A stretch of DNA of 64,000 bases from Mesostigma viride (lineage: Eukaryota > Streptophyta > Mesostigmatophyceae > Mesostigmatales > Mesostigmataceae). The notes under the pieces were generated by a model. That model was not told where the DNA came from, ran no database searches, and worked only from the letters and a program-made list of their open reading frames with translations. Each line of letters opens with the position of its first letter. The first letter of the stretch is position 1. Below are positions 10,158 through 19,263 of the stretch, one piece after another. The position numbers and the translations under genes are program-made. The stretch is taken from NCBI GenBank assembly GCA_009746045.1, contig RPFO01000246.1, forward strand, positions 1,951,940 through 2,015,939. The letters are read 5' to 3'.

Positions 10158-13100
10158 TTAGACAGATAGACCGACTTGACAGTCAGCATTCATGAGCTTC
10201 CTCAGTACATTGTACTGGGCTGGGGCCTTGTGTGGCAGCTTTGTCAATGCATCAGCAGGGTTCTCCTCGCCAGGGATATGCTTCAAGTCAACCAAACTGG
10301 CCAACTCCTTCAGCAACAAATAATCCAGGTCCCGGCTCCTGGCCAGCTGCTTGTGAACAAACTGGACCATACCCATGCTGTCTGTTAGCAACAACGTCTC
10401 CATCTGCAAGGTCCAAGGGGTAACTGAAGCCAGCTCCAGCATTAACTCCTTTATGTACAGGCTGGACTGGATCCCCTCGCATATGGCCCTGCATTCTGCC
10501 ACATCTGAACTGATACAGACCCTCTTCTGCAGTCTGCTGTACCAGCTGAACAAACTTGCCCTGCTCTGATAAAAAGCAAACAGAGCAGCAGATCTCCCCC
10601 TGACCTTGGTAACCTGGCGAGCATCCATGGAACTGTCAACAAAGATCTCCAAGGTGATAGGCTGGGCAAAGTCAATCCCAGACAAAATCAGATCAGGGGT
10701 ACTCTCCACCAACCGGGCTATGACTCGAGGCTTCTCATCCTCAAGCACCTCATCAGGCATTCTGCTATGGACCATCAAAGACGGACCACAGATGCTGGCA
10801 AACCAGGCCCACATGCCTCTCAACTCAGGTCCTGCAGCCTGGGTGATCTTCTCTGGCAAGGCCTTCACAATGGTCTGTTTATAATCTCCTCCAGCCTGAA
10901 GCCTGATACTCCACTCCCCGTCCCTCCTGAACAGGGTAGCCTGCATTCCACAGAACACTACAGGCTTGTTGGGCTCCTGCCACAGCTCCTTGCCCAGTGA
11001 AAACTTGCCACTGATGACAGGAATAAACTTCTTCAGCCAGGTCGTGGGGGCTAGCAAATGCAGATCATCTCCATGCAAACTAGCATACACTGGCAGACCC
11101 TCCCATTGGGCCAGCAGCAAACAGGGATCAACTGAAGACACTCTCAAGCCACACTCACTGATCAGAGCTTCCTGCAGCGTGAGTCTCCAGATGATTGGGC
11201 TCGACCTGAGTCCTTCCAGGCCCTTCAGAATAACCAGGAATTGTTGATGCAGCTCCAGCTTCCAGATGGCAGGCACCTCAACACAGTAAGGCTCATCCTG
11301 CTTCCACACCCTCCTGGCCACTTCTGGATCAGATTTTAAAAATGCCCTCTTGAAGTCCAGCAGCACTGATGACATAGCTGCTCCCCTGTTCAGCAACCCC
11401 ACGTAGAGACATAGCAAAATTCTCCATGTGTCGTGTAGCATCCCTGGCGTGTATAGCTCCTCTCCTGGCAGACTCCCCGTGCCGTGATACTCATTCAGGA
11501 CAGGCCTGACATGGGGCACTGATACCTCATCCACAACCTTCCTCTTCAGCACAAATCTCAAAGCAAGCTTCCTTGATGCTGGGGGACGTCTGTCTGTTGG
11601 TGCAGCACACTCAAACTGCAACCACTCCTCCAATGCCTTGGAGAAGGCGAGCTTCCAAGCCTCAAACAAAGTAGGCGAGCTCATCTCTTGGACCAGCTGG
11701 TCATATGTCAAAGGAGAGTGTGCAGCAAGGCTCCTGTGAGTTATGCCAATACTGCTGGGGTGCAACACAGCTGGAATCACCAAACTGGCCGCTGGGGGCA
11801 CCTCCCCTTCATCCCATTTTACACCCTTGACCGGCTTGGCCCTGCACCTGACTGGAAATGTTGTCCTGAAATTTTCTAGGGGAATCATCCCCCAGCCATC
11901 TCTTCTCAGAGCTGTAGCTCTGATAGAAATCCCAGGATTGCCCAGAAAATTCTGACCCAAAATCACAGGGCCATCATAGTCCTCTAGGACAAGGAAGGTC
12001 ACATCCACACCCATGACAGGGGCAGTAACCTCTCCCAACACCCTTAGATGCGTCCTACCACTGAAATCAGACACCCAGGGGCAACTTGGTTCTCCGACCA
12101 GCAGTTCTCCTGTATGCTGAGGTCCCATGACAGAAACCTGTGCATTGGTATCTATCTCCATGGCAGCTACCTCAGGTTCATCCAACTGGACAAGCTTGGA
12201 CACCTTAGGCTCCTTCTTGGCTCTTTGCAAAGCCTGTACAATATCTGATAGACGCACACCCCTAGGCCTGGTGTCGGGCCGTTCCGGAGGTGCAGCCTGT
12301 CCGCCTGCTTGCCCAACCACCGTATGTGAAGGTACCCCAGGGGCCGGGCCAGGGTCACCCTGAGGGCTCGATACAGCTGTAGCACCCTGATCAGGAAGCT
12401 CCACGTCACCCCCGCCTTGTACACCAGCGGGCACCTGGAAGAGGTCTCCTTGATTACCTCCCCGGGGACGGATCTTTGACCAGGACAGACGGTGCACTGC
12501 TTGGGAGCCATCAATGGCCACCCAGCACTTATGGCCAGCGGCTTCTACTCGGGTCACCACCCCATCATGCCAGCTGCCACGTTTCCCTGGAAAGCTTGGT
12601 TCCTTCCACACAACAACCTGTTGTCCAACGTTAGGTTCTAGGACACTCCAGCCCTTGTCTTTCTGCCTCAGCTTGAGGAACTTGGCCTCTAGCTTCTCCT
12701 TCCATGCCTGCTCAGCATCAGCTGGCAGCATCCTGGTATGCAGCATAAGAGGATTGATGGCAATGTCACCAAAGAACATGGGAGTCCTCAGGTTCAGCCT
12801 GTCCTCCACAGAACGTAGCCATGCAGATGTCACAATGGCAGATGACGTCCTTGGAATCCTCTCCACCAGCAGCACAGTCTTGATCTCTTGGATGGCTCTC
12901 TCCACCACCCCTTGCTGGCCGTGGCTCTCCCTGGGTGTAATCAGCAACTCTGGAAACTCTGGCAGGTTCTCACAGCACTCAAACTGAATGTCACACTGCA
13001 ACAACTCCAACCCAGGGTACCTGCTCCTTGTCAACTTCAGAGCAGCAATCAATGTAGGCTTCTCCATGTCAGGCAGGATCTCTAGGGTCTTGTACTTGGT

Positions 13101-13748
13101 ATATCTGTCCACTGCCACCAGCAGCTTCAAACCCCTGATTCTCTGAATATCTACCTGCACATGGCCTGGCTGCAAAATAGGAGTCCTGGCATGAGACTGC
13201 TTGGGCTTTCTAGCAACTAGCCTGCACTTGCAAGCTTGAGCAACCTGTTGGCAGATGGAGTACAACTCACTTCCTCCCAGCCGTCTAGCAACTTGCAAAG
13301 ACTGAGCTGCATGGCCAAACATGGTATGCAACCTTGAGGCAATGTCATACAAGAGAGAAAACCTTTTATTGTCATTATTAGCACTCAAGGTATGTACAGA
13401 TCCCTTATGTACAGGAGGCACCAGGGTCGTGCCTGTCAGACTGTCTCCAGCCCTATCCTCATCCTGACCATCCTGTGCCAGTCCTGCACGGTCAGAATGC
13501 TTCTGAGATCCACCTGGGTCCACATCACCAGGTCCTACCTCAGGCTCAGCACCGCCATGGCGGGCACGTTGGCGAGTAACCACTGCAGCTACAGCTGGCA
13601 TACTCTCTGTGGTAACCAAGCTTGCCCCATCGTGTCCAATAGGCTCTTTCACTAGAGCATGGGGCTGCCCCTCACTGCTGTCACTAGCAGCTTCATTACA
13701 CACCCCTGGGGGCACCCTCCAGGGTTCAGGGATGTGTGCAGGCTCAAG
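10158..13748 (-). CDS. pol: Copia-1 Pol: integrase, retropepsin-like domain, reverse transcriptase, RNase H
   Basis: About 1,185 residues counted from a GTG at 13,715. There is no nearby ATG, and the frame is continuous with gag across one TGA. Residues 120-170 hold an H-H-C-C zinc-binding region and 185-285 the integrase core (D189, D242, E272 in GVVERAIQEIK). An SH3-like GKRG-W-G domain lies near 365-418. A retropepsin-like domain (IDTNAQVSV at 521-529, VILGQNFL at 584-591) follows. The RT (about 720-960) has LLDFKRAF, GLRSSPIIW and HGDD at 881-884. The RNase H (about 1,005-1,160) ends in NPADALTKLP. This is a Copia-type order except that the protease-like domain follows integrase instead of preceding it. 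The DTG active site reads DTN. The protein would copy element RNA and insert the cDNA. It is translated with gag as a fusion only if the stop is read through. Confidence 0.92.
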   Translation of the reverse strand, partial: LEPAHIPEPWRVPPGVCNEAASDSSEGQPHALVKEPIGHDGASLVTTESMPAVAAVVTRQRARHGGAEPEVGPGDVDPGGSQKHSDRAGLAQDGQDEDRAGDSLTGTTLVPPVHKGSVHTLSANNDNKRFSLLYDIASRLHTMFGHAAQSLQVARRLGGSELYSICQQVAQACKCRLVARKPKQSHARTPILQPGHVQVDIQRIRGLKLLVAVDRYTKYKTLEILPDMEKPTLIAALKLTRSRYPGLELLQCDIQFECCENLPEFPELLITPRESHGQQGVVERAIQEIKTVLLVERIPRTSSAIVTSAWLRSVEDRLNLRTPMFFGDIAINPLMLHTRMLPADAEQAWKEKLEAKFLKLRQKDKGWSVLEPNVGQQVVVWKEPSFPGKRGSWHDGVVTRVEAAGHKCWVAIDGSQAVHRLSWSKIRPRGGNQGDLFQVPAGVQGGGDVELPDQGATAVSSPQGDPGPAPGVPSHTVVGQAGGQAAPPERPDTRPRGVRLSDIVQALQRAKKEPKVSKLVQLDEPEVAAMEIDTNAQVSVMGPQHTGELLVGEPSCPWVSDFSGRTHLRVLGEVTAPVMGVDVTFLVLEDYDGPVILGQNFLGNPGISIRATALRRDGWGMIPLENFRTTFPVRCRAKPVKGVKWDEGEVPPAASLVIPAVLHPSSIGITHRSLAAHSPLTYDQLVQEMSSPTLFEAWKLAFSKALEEWLQFECAAPTDRRPPASRKLALRFVLKRKVVDEVSVPHVRPVLNEYHGTGSLPGEELYTPGMLHDTWRILLCLYVGLLNRGAAMSSVLLDFKRAFLKSDPEVARRVWKQDEPYCVEVPAIWKLELHQQFLVILKGLEGLRSSPIIWRLTLQEALISECGLRVSSVDPCLLLAQWEGLPVYASLHGDDLHLLAPTTWLKKFIPVISGKFSLGKELWQEPNKPVVFCGMQATLFRRDGEWSIRLQAGGDYKQTIVKALPEKITQAAGPELRGMWAWFASICGPSLMVHSRMPDEVLEDEKPRVIARLVESTPDLILSGIDFAQPITLEIFVDSSMDARQVTKVRGRSAALFAFYQSRASLFSWYSRLQKRVCISSDVAECRAICEGIQSSLYIKELMLELASVTPWTLQMETLLLTDSMGMVQFVHKQLARSRDLDYLLLKELASLVDLKHIPGEENPADALTKLPHKAPAQYNVLRKLMNADCQVGLSV

Positions 13749-14936
13749 TCAATGATCAGCAGCCTTGCCCTTGCCCTTGTCCTGGGATGGACCAGCCTTG
13801 TCCTTGCTGCCACCCTGAGCTGGCTTGCTCTGACCTTCCTGCCTCAGGTACGAGGGACACTCATTCCTGAAGTGACCCTTCCCCTGGCAGAAATAACATT
13901 CCACCTGACTGATGTCCCGTGAGGTCCCACTGCTGGGCCCAGCCTTGGGAGGACCACCCACCCTCTTGAAGTCAAACTGGGACTGTGGATGTCCCGACTT
14001 CGGCGGGGTCCCCCGTCCAGCCCTTCTGTCACGCCCCCTCCTGGACCTTCCTCGACCCCTTGAAGAGGTCTCAGGCCCTCTCGAGGGCGCTGGGCCCCCG
14101 TGGCCCGATCCCCTCATGGACTTAACCGTGGGTTCAGTGGCCTCCTCATCACCCTGACGAGGGCGCTTACCACCCACGTACTTGCCGCTGAAACACTCAT
14201 ACAACTGGTCCGTCATGGCTGCCCAGCCATGGACCTGTCGCATGTGGATGGTCACATTATCCATGGTGACCGGATCCAGCTGCAGCGACTTGAGAAAGTC
14301 GCCCATGGCCATCCGATCTGCGACGAAGAAGCCCTTGGCCATGGCGTCCTCCCTCAGCTTGACGAAGTCTTCAAAGGCGTGGACCACTAGTTGCCCCTTG
14401 ATGGGCTTGTAGTCCAGGTATTCTTGCTTCAGGTGGGACCCATCTATGGTCCTCTTGTCACTCAGGAACGACCTGAGTCGCGTCATAAACGCCGTCCAGG
14501 TGTCCCCCGCCGCGTGTCGCTCCCGAACAAACTTGAACAGCCGCCTCGCCGACTGCCGTATGTAGGCACTAGACGCCAGGATGCGAAGCTTGTCACCGTT
14601 GTATATCTCCGTGTACAAGTTCATGTCCTCTAACATCCTCTCAGCATCCCGGGGCTGCCAATTGTCCTTGATGGACTGAAACTGGCCTAGCACCGCGTAC
14701 CCCTCAGCAACGGTTGGTCGCTTAGGCGCCGCTTGATCTGCGGCTGGCGCGTGCTGCCCGCCCTGCGATCCTTGGCTCTGATTATCTGGCACCTCAGCCT
14801 GGTCTCCCAGCGCCTGGCCGTCCCCGCGTCCATCGCGTCCACCGCGTCCATCGCGTCCATCTCGTCCATCCATCCCAGCGCCGCGCCGCGCGAAGCCCAT
14901 AAAGCCCGCTTGTTGGTTGATAGCTCCATCCTCCAT
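13749..14936 (-). CDS. gag: Copia-1 Gag with CCHC zinc knuckle
   Basis: 395 residues. After a low-complexity DGR-repeat near residue 25-40, residues about 70-260 form the predicted capsid region typical of Copia/Gypsy gag (for example LFKFVRERHAAGDTWTAFM and DFLKSLQLDP). A basic RG-rich stretch follows, then one zinc knuckle CYFCQGKGHFRNEC near residue 350, which binds element RNA. The frame ends in GKAADH and TGA followed by C. The next 11 codons and pol continue in the same frame. It should assemble the virus-like particle in the cytoplasm. ATG at 14,936 is the first in frame. Confidence 0.88.
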   Translation of the reverse strand: MEDGAINQQAGFMGFARRGAGMDGRDGRDGRGGRDGRGDGQALGDQAEVPDNQSQGSQGGQHAPAADQAAPKRPTVAEGYAVLGQFQSIKDNWQPRDAERMLEDMNLYTEIYNGDKLRILASSAYIRQSARRLFKFVRERHAAGDTWTAFMTRLRSFLSDKRTIDGSHLKQEYLDYKPIKGQLVVHAFEDFVKLREDAMAKGFFVADRMAMGDFLKSLQLDPVTMDNVTIHMRQVHGWAAMTDQLYECFSGKYVGGKRPRQGDEEATEPTVKSMRGSGHGGPAPSRGPETSSRGRGRSRRGRDRRAGRGTPPKSGHPQSQFDFKRVGGPPKAGPSSGTSRDISQVECYFCQGKGHFRNECPSYLRQEGQSKPAQGGSKDKAGPSQDKGKGKAADH

Positions 14937-15045
14937 GATGGCCTCTGTTCAGATCTGCTACAGCCAGCCAAGTGGCCAAGCAGCAATTAAAGCAATATAA
15001 GCTACTGAACAAGAAAGGAAAGTGCCAAGTGTTACCACTCAGGCA

Positions 15046-15955
15046 AGACCACCACGGCTGGCCCCAGGCGCGTCCTGGTTCTCCTTGTCGCTGTCGTCGT
15101 CGCTGTCGCTCACCACAATCAGCTCTGGTACCCTGCTACCTGCTGCGCCGTCGTCGACCCGCTGTCGGCCCGCGATGACTGAATCGTCACCGTTGGTAAA
15201 GTAGACAGGTGACAACCCGTCGTTGGCCCTCGCGGATTGTACGTTGGCACCTCGTGGTCGCCAAGTGTCTCGTCGCCTAGCCCAGCGACACCCCCTGCTC
15301 CTACCTCAAGGTCACTATCGTACCCAAGAGGTGCAAACTCCTCCCAACGCGTCACACGAACGCGAAGGGGCGGGGGCAGCTCCTGAAAAGGAACTCTTAC
15401 TCGCTCGGAAACCTGCCGACTCTTGTCGCGCGCTGTCCTCCGGCGATGGCTTCCGCTGTCGCCCCGACCTCTGCAAGCCGCCTGTGTGCTCCGCTCCGCG
15501 TCGTTCACGCCTAACTGGCCCCGCTGCAACACCCTCGTCGCCGATGCCGCCTGCGAAAGCACGTGGTACTCCCGCGCCCGCTACTGTCGGTACAAACTCG
15601 TGTCGCCCTGCGCCAGCTGCTCCGCAACCTCGCCTCGCCTTGCTGCCAACTCCGTCCGCACTCGCTCTGCTACTGCAGTAATCACCGTCTGGATGCCGAC
15701 CAACCCGTGAAGCTCCTGCTCAAGGTCGTCGATGCTCCGGTGCTCCGGAATGACGATGGTTTGTACGTGTCGCAGAATTCGCTCCCAATCTTCGACCTGG
15801 TCGTCGACGAATTGCACGAAGCTGCGATTTACAGGCGGACGATCTGCAAGCAATAAAGATAGATCCCGAACGACACGACGTAATTCAGGAGAAATCGAAC
15901 CCCCAGCAGACTGCCGAAACCGGAAATCCTGCTGCCGTTGTTCCTCCTGCACCAT
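15046..15955 (-). CDS. Copia-1 leader-region ORF(s) upstream of gag, unknown function
   Basis: Between the 5' LTR and gag the minus strand encodes a 124-residue frame (15,581-15,955; VQFVDDQVEDWERILRHVQ, probably helical). It is followed in other frames by an arginine-rich stretch (15,119-15,562) and a short acidic tail reading VVSDSDDDSDKENQDAPG just before gag. Together these may be one protein of about 280-300 residues now split by frameshifts, or an intron-containing leader. No family was recognised. Copia elements usually lack such an ORF. It starts about 90 bp after the LTR. Confidence 0.5.
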
Positions 15956-16048
15956 TCACCACCGGACGAGCTCCTCTCGTCGTCAACGCTGCACACCGCA
16001 ACCGGCAACGACCCTCCTGGCCGTTCCGCTGAGACTGGTTGTAATTTG

Positions 16049-16744
16049 AGTTAACGTTCTTAGCACACGCAATGTGAAGGATATGGTTGCAATGCAGCAA
16101 TGTGTGAATATGGTTGGAAACGGAGCTTTGTTAAAATCGGATAATGTTTACAGCGCTCACACACTTGAGGCTTGTACACGCGCTTGCCAAGTCAAGGCAC
16201 AACACGTGAGGCGGGCTCGCAAGAGATGCCCATTTGGCACTGGCCTATTGTTTATATACTTGTGCACTGTGCTTGCTAGTCCTGAGCAGCCTAGGAGGCC
16301 TGCTCAGTAATAACACCCCCGGTACAGTATTCACTACCTGTACAGCGCCCACTCCTATACAGTAGGTCTGCCATACAGGCACAGTGACCACAGAGCACAG
16401 TCCACAGTGACTATTGCATCTGCACCTAGAAGTCCAGGACTAAGCCTGCGGTACCAACAGACCACAGGTTAAGGTTCCTATTTCCTGCGTACGACGTATT
16501 AATCCAATACCGTCGTAGGTACAGCACCTAATTCCTGTCAGCCCAGGAATTACTGTCGACCCCATATGTCGTCGGCAAATATTCACGTCCGACTTAGAAG
16601 TTCAGCCGGCTCGCGCTCGCGCGCGACCGGGAAGTCGGAACGCCATAACTTTCTTGATACTTGTCGGAATGAACTCGTTCCGGTGCCGCTGGAATCGCAG
16701 AGATATGCCGAATCAGGATCACGCCAATGCGCTTGGCGTTAACT
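16049..16744 (-). repeat. Copia-1 5' LTR
   Basis: 696 bp with the same AGTTAACG...CGTTAACT ends as the partner at 8,715. Differences from the 3' LTR are one extra A in the GTGTGAATATGG region and TT in place of AA within GAAGTTCAGCC. It is the promoter-bearing LTR. On the minus strand the internal region begins CAAATTACAACCAGTCTCAG, which does not start with TGG. A conventional tRNA 3'-end primer site is therefore not visible; internal (half-tRNA) priming is possible. Confidence 0.92.
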
Positions 16745-16749
16745 ACAAC

Positions 16750-18097
16750 CCCAGTTCACGGCGCTACACACCGCGGCGCAGGCTTCGGAAACGCATGCTG
16801 CACTTGTCTCTCGCCTTAACCAGGTGGAGGGCAAGTGTGGCGTGCTCCTGAAGAAGCTTGAGGCCATCACCGCCCACACCGAGGCCCTGGCCACACAGGT
16901 CCCCAAGATAGCGGAGCAGACGGCCACCATTGCATCCCAGCCACCCCGGCAGGATGCTGGCGACCTCCCGCCGCTCTCCTACGCGGACCTGCTGCGGTCA
17001 GCGACCGCCTCCACCACCGACGCCATCGCCACAAAGCTCCAGGAGCTGGAGGACCACCGCCAGGCCCAGCAACGGGCACTACATTTCGCCACCGCGGAAA
17101 CCCAATTTATGCGAGAATGTGGTTCCGTCAATACGGCGGGGGTTACAAATTCAATTTCGAAGTTCGGCACCGTCGGATACCAGTAAAGCAACACTTGTTA
17201 TCTAGAATCGCGCCATTTGGCATCAATTGGCCAGTTCTGAAAATTCGATGAAATCTCTAGTCCTTGGTCGAATATTTTCCTCCGATTCCGATGACGAAAT
17301 TTGAGTACGAATTTCTTAGTAAAGTCCACCGATTTGTTCGGTTCAGTATATTCCCACGCCGCTTGCTGACCTGACGGAGGCCGAATTCGTACTGAACACT
17401 AGCGAAAGTGCGCTCGATACTAAAAATTGCTACTTCCGAGATGTCTGACGGAATTCCTGCTAGGTCCATGCTTTGGTACTGGACGGATGCTGAAATTCAC
17501 TGTGGCTCTGTCCGAACGAGGAAAATTGTCAGAAATCTACTCTCGATACGAACGTAACGAAATTTCCTAGTATCTGACGCTCGGAGACCTGCCACCGTTT
17601 TCCCCTACTAGACCGAACCACATTCCCCGCTAAAAAAGGTGTCCTAGGCGGCGAAATGTACTGGGTCACCGACCGCGCTCGCCGCGAGTGCCGAGTGGTG
17701 CTACGTCGCTTCCCCCAGAACCCAGGTGAGACGTCAACCTCTCTCGCTGACGAGCTCAAGAACCAGCTTCTTACCCTCATGGGCCTGGTAGGTGAGGTAG
17801 AACTGCGTGGGTGCCACCGCCTTCCCCACTCACGGGACAAGGCGGCTCCCCCACCAGTCCTACTCACCTTCCCCTACCCTGAGGACAAGCAGCGGTTCCT
17901 TCCTCTCTCGTCGCAAGCGGTTGCACGACCTCACCTGGACGCTGGATGACGACCTCACCCCCGCTCAGCAACAGCAGCGACGCGACCTGTGGCCGGAATA
18001 CCTCCGCCATAAGCAGGACCCCCAGAAGCCCAAGGTGTACTGGAGGGGCGGGGACCTGATGATCAACCACAAGATGTGGACGCCCCCAGCGGGCTAG
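16750..18097 (+). pseudogene. Family-1 ORF1-like gene, copy A, second segment (L1 ORF1p-like)
   Basis: The frame resumes after Copia-1 with QFTALHTAAQASETHAALVS and a coiled coil (KKLEAITAHTEALATQVPKI), then SYADLLRS. An inserted MITE (17,077-17,663) splits it. The C-terminal part (17,664-18,097) reads RECRVVLRRFPQNPGETSTS, an RRM-like strand, then RRKRLHDLTWTLDDDLTPAQ with QQQRRDLWPEYLR, VYWRG and LMINHK. That last block matches the C-terminal domain of L1-type ORF1 proteins. A 4-nt insertion near 17,903 (TTCCTTCCTCTCTCG against TTCCTTTCTCG in copy E) breaks the frame. No endonuclease/RT ORF2 follows. Function would be RNA binding and chaperoning during target-primed transposition; inferred from the family. 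Confidence 0.65.
17077..17663. mobile_element. CACTA-ended MITE-1, copy in A
   Basis: 587 bp with ends CACTACATTTCGCC and GGCGAAATGTACTG, inserted in the ORF1-like gene where copy E is continuous (CAGCAACGG then GAGGTCACCG). It is nearly identical to 23,355-23,943. It has no ORF of note, so it must depend on a transposase in trans, plausibly a CACTA enzyme given its ends. Confidence 0.75.
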
Positions 18098-19004
18098 AAT
18101 AGCAATAGCCCTAGCTTGTAACCATTGGCGTCACTGCCGCTAAGGCAGCCATGCCTAGAATGTTGCCTAGCTGTGCCAACACACCTAGTCACGTGCCGCC
18201 AACGCACGGTACACACTACAATACGCTTCCGCGGACACCTTTTTCAGCGGGGAAAGTGCCCCCGGGCCTCCGGGGCAAATTCAGAAAGCGATGCGGAACT
18301 TAGATACTAAAATTTCGTTTTTGGTTCGTACCGTACAGCCAATCATTTTGCGCCCGGATCAAATTGTGATCTGGGCACTGAACACGAAAATTTCAGCGGA
18401 ACGTACGAAACACCAACGCAACTAGAGAAAATTGTCAGTGACGAAACTGTAGTACCGTGTACCCAAGCAAAATGTAGTAGGACTTCGCGAAAGTCACGTT
18501 CGGAATTTTTCCCCGCAAGATTCCCCCGCAAGATTCCCCCGCATGATTCCCCCTGCTAGGTTCAGGTCCAGTCGATGCTCGCCCAATGGCGCAAAAAAAA
18601 GAAACATGTGTTAAATCAACGGTGCGAATCCTCGTTACCGCTCGGGTAACATTCTCACTCATTTCGCGTCTCCTAGGAACCGTATTGTAGTGCACAACCA
18701 GCCATAGCCTTAGCCTAGTCCTAGTACAGCCATGCTACGCCCTGGCTATGTTCAGATTACTTGCCCACGCTCCTTGCTATGATATGCTCACATGGGTCTT
18801 ATTGCACCCACAGTTTGCCGGATCGTTAGCCTGTCCTTTTAGCTAGCCGCGCCCGATTGCAGCTGTGGCATGCCTTTGGCATGAAGGAGACTGGGGGTCT
18901 CTGCCCTTTCTCCTGTAGTGCACACACAGGGAGCACTTCGGGGAAGCACTTCGGTGCTCCGTGACTCCCAACGGGAGCACGAGTTTAATTAGTTAATTAA
19001 TTAA
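18098..19004 (+). repeat. Family-1 3' UTR of copy A, ending in hairpin and (TTAA)n tail
   Basis: Follows the TAG of the ORF1-like gene. It contains CTAGCTTGTAACC, AATGTTGCCTAGCTGTGCCA, a MITE (18,214-18,692), then CAACCAGCCATAGCCTTAG and CATGGGTCTTATTGCACCCA. The terminal hairpin GTGCTCCGTGACTCCCAACG / GGAGCAC is at about 18,952-18,982 and an AATTAATTAA tail at 18,986-19,004. This arrangement is shared with 5,713-5,990, 50,295-50,518 and 51,170-51,583 and defines the 3' terminus of the family. Confidence 0.75.
18214..18692. mobile_element. CACTA-ended MITE-2
   Basis: 479 bp with ends CACTACAATACGCTTCC and the complement CACTACAATACGGTTCC at the right (GGAACCGTATTGTAGTG). A 2-bp CA duplication flanks it (18,212-18,213 and 18,693-18,694). 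Removing it restores the 3' UTR seen in copy E (GCACGGTATACAACCAGCC). No coding capacity. Confidence 0.8.
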
Positions 19005-19263
19005 GGGACCGTGTGGATAGCATGGTAATGCGTTGACACTATAATTGGTACTATTGGTCCTAAATTCTCATTTTGACCAAATTCGCGTTTTGAGGCCTGC
19101 CATGGGCCAGGGTCCATTCAGGCACTAATTGTAATTATTTGAACCCAGGTTTTTGTCCAAAATTCAAAAAGTGTGTTATCTGTCATGGGTAAAAATGCCA
19201 GGGTCAAAATTTGATGTTTGCACATATATTTTTTAATTCAAACTGGTCCTACAATAATGACTT
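19005..19263. other. Unassigned AT-rich DNA
   Basis: About 260 bp between the tail of copy A and the 3' end of reverse copy C. No gene or repeat recognised. Confidence 0.4.

Larger units (their letters stand above)
8715..16744 (-). mobile_element. Copia-1, complete LTR retrotransposon
   Basis: An 8.0-kb element read on the minus strand. Two LTRs of 695 and 696 bp (8,715-9,409 and 16,049-16,744) differ by one indel and an adjacent two-base change, so the insertion is recent. The flanks carry a perfect 5-bp target duplication, ACAAC, at 8,710-8,714 and 16,745-16,749. The target is the ORF1-like gene of copy A. Order along the minus strand is LTR, leader ORF, gag, stop codon, pol (integrase, protease-like, RT, RNase H), polypurine tract, LTR. 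It looks close to intact. The main oddities are the LTR ends, the domain order and several catalytic motifs, described under its parts. Confidence 0.93.

Noticed and set aside
13749-15710. Plus-strand frames opposite gag and the Copia-1 leader
   Set aside because: Shadows of the minus-strand coding sequence; composition is low-complexity and none resembles a protein.
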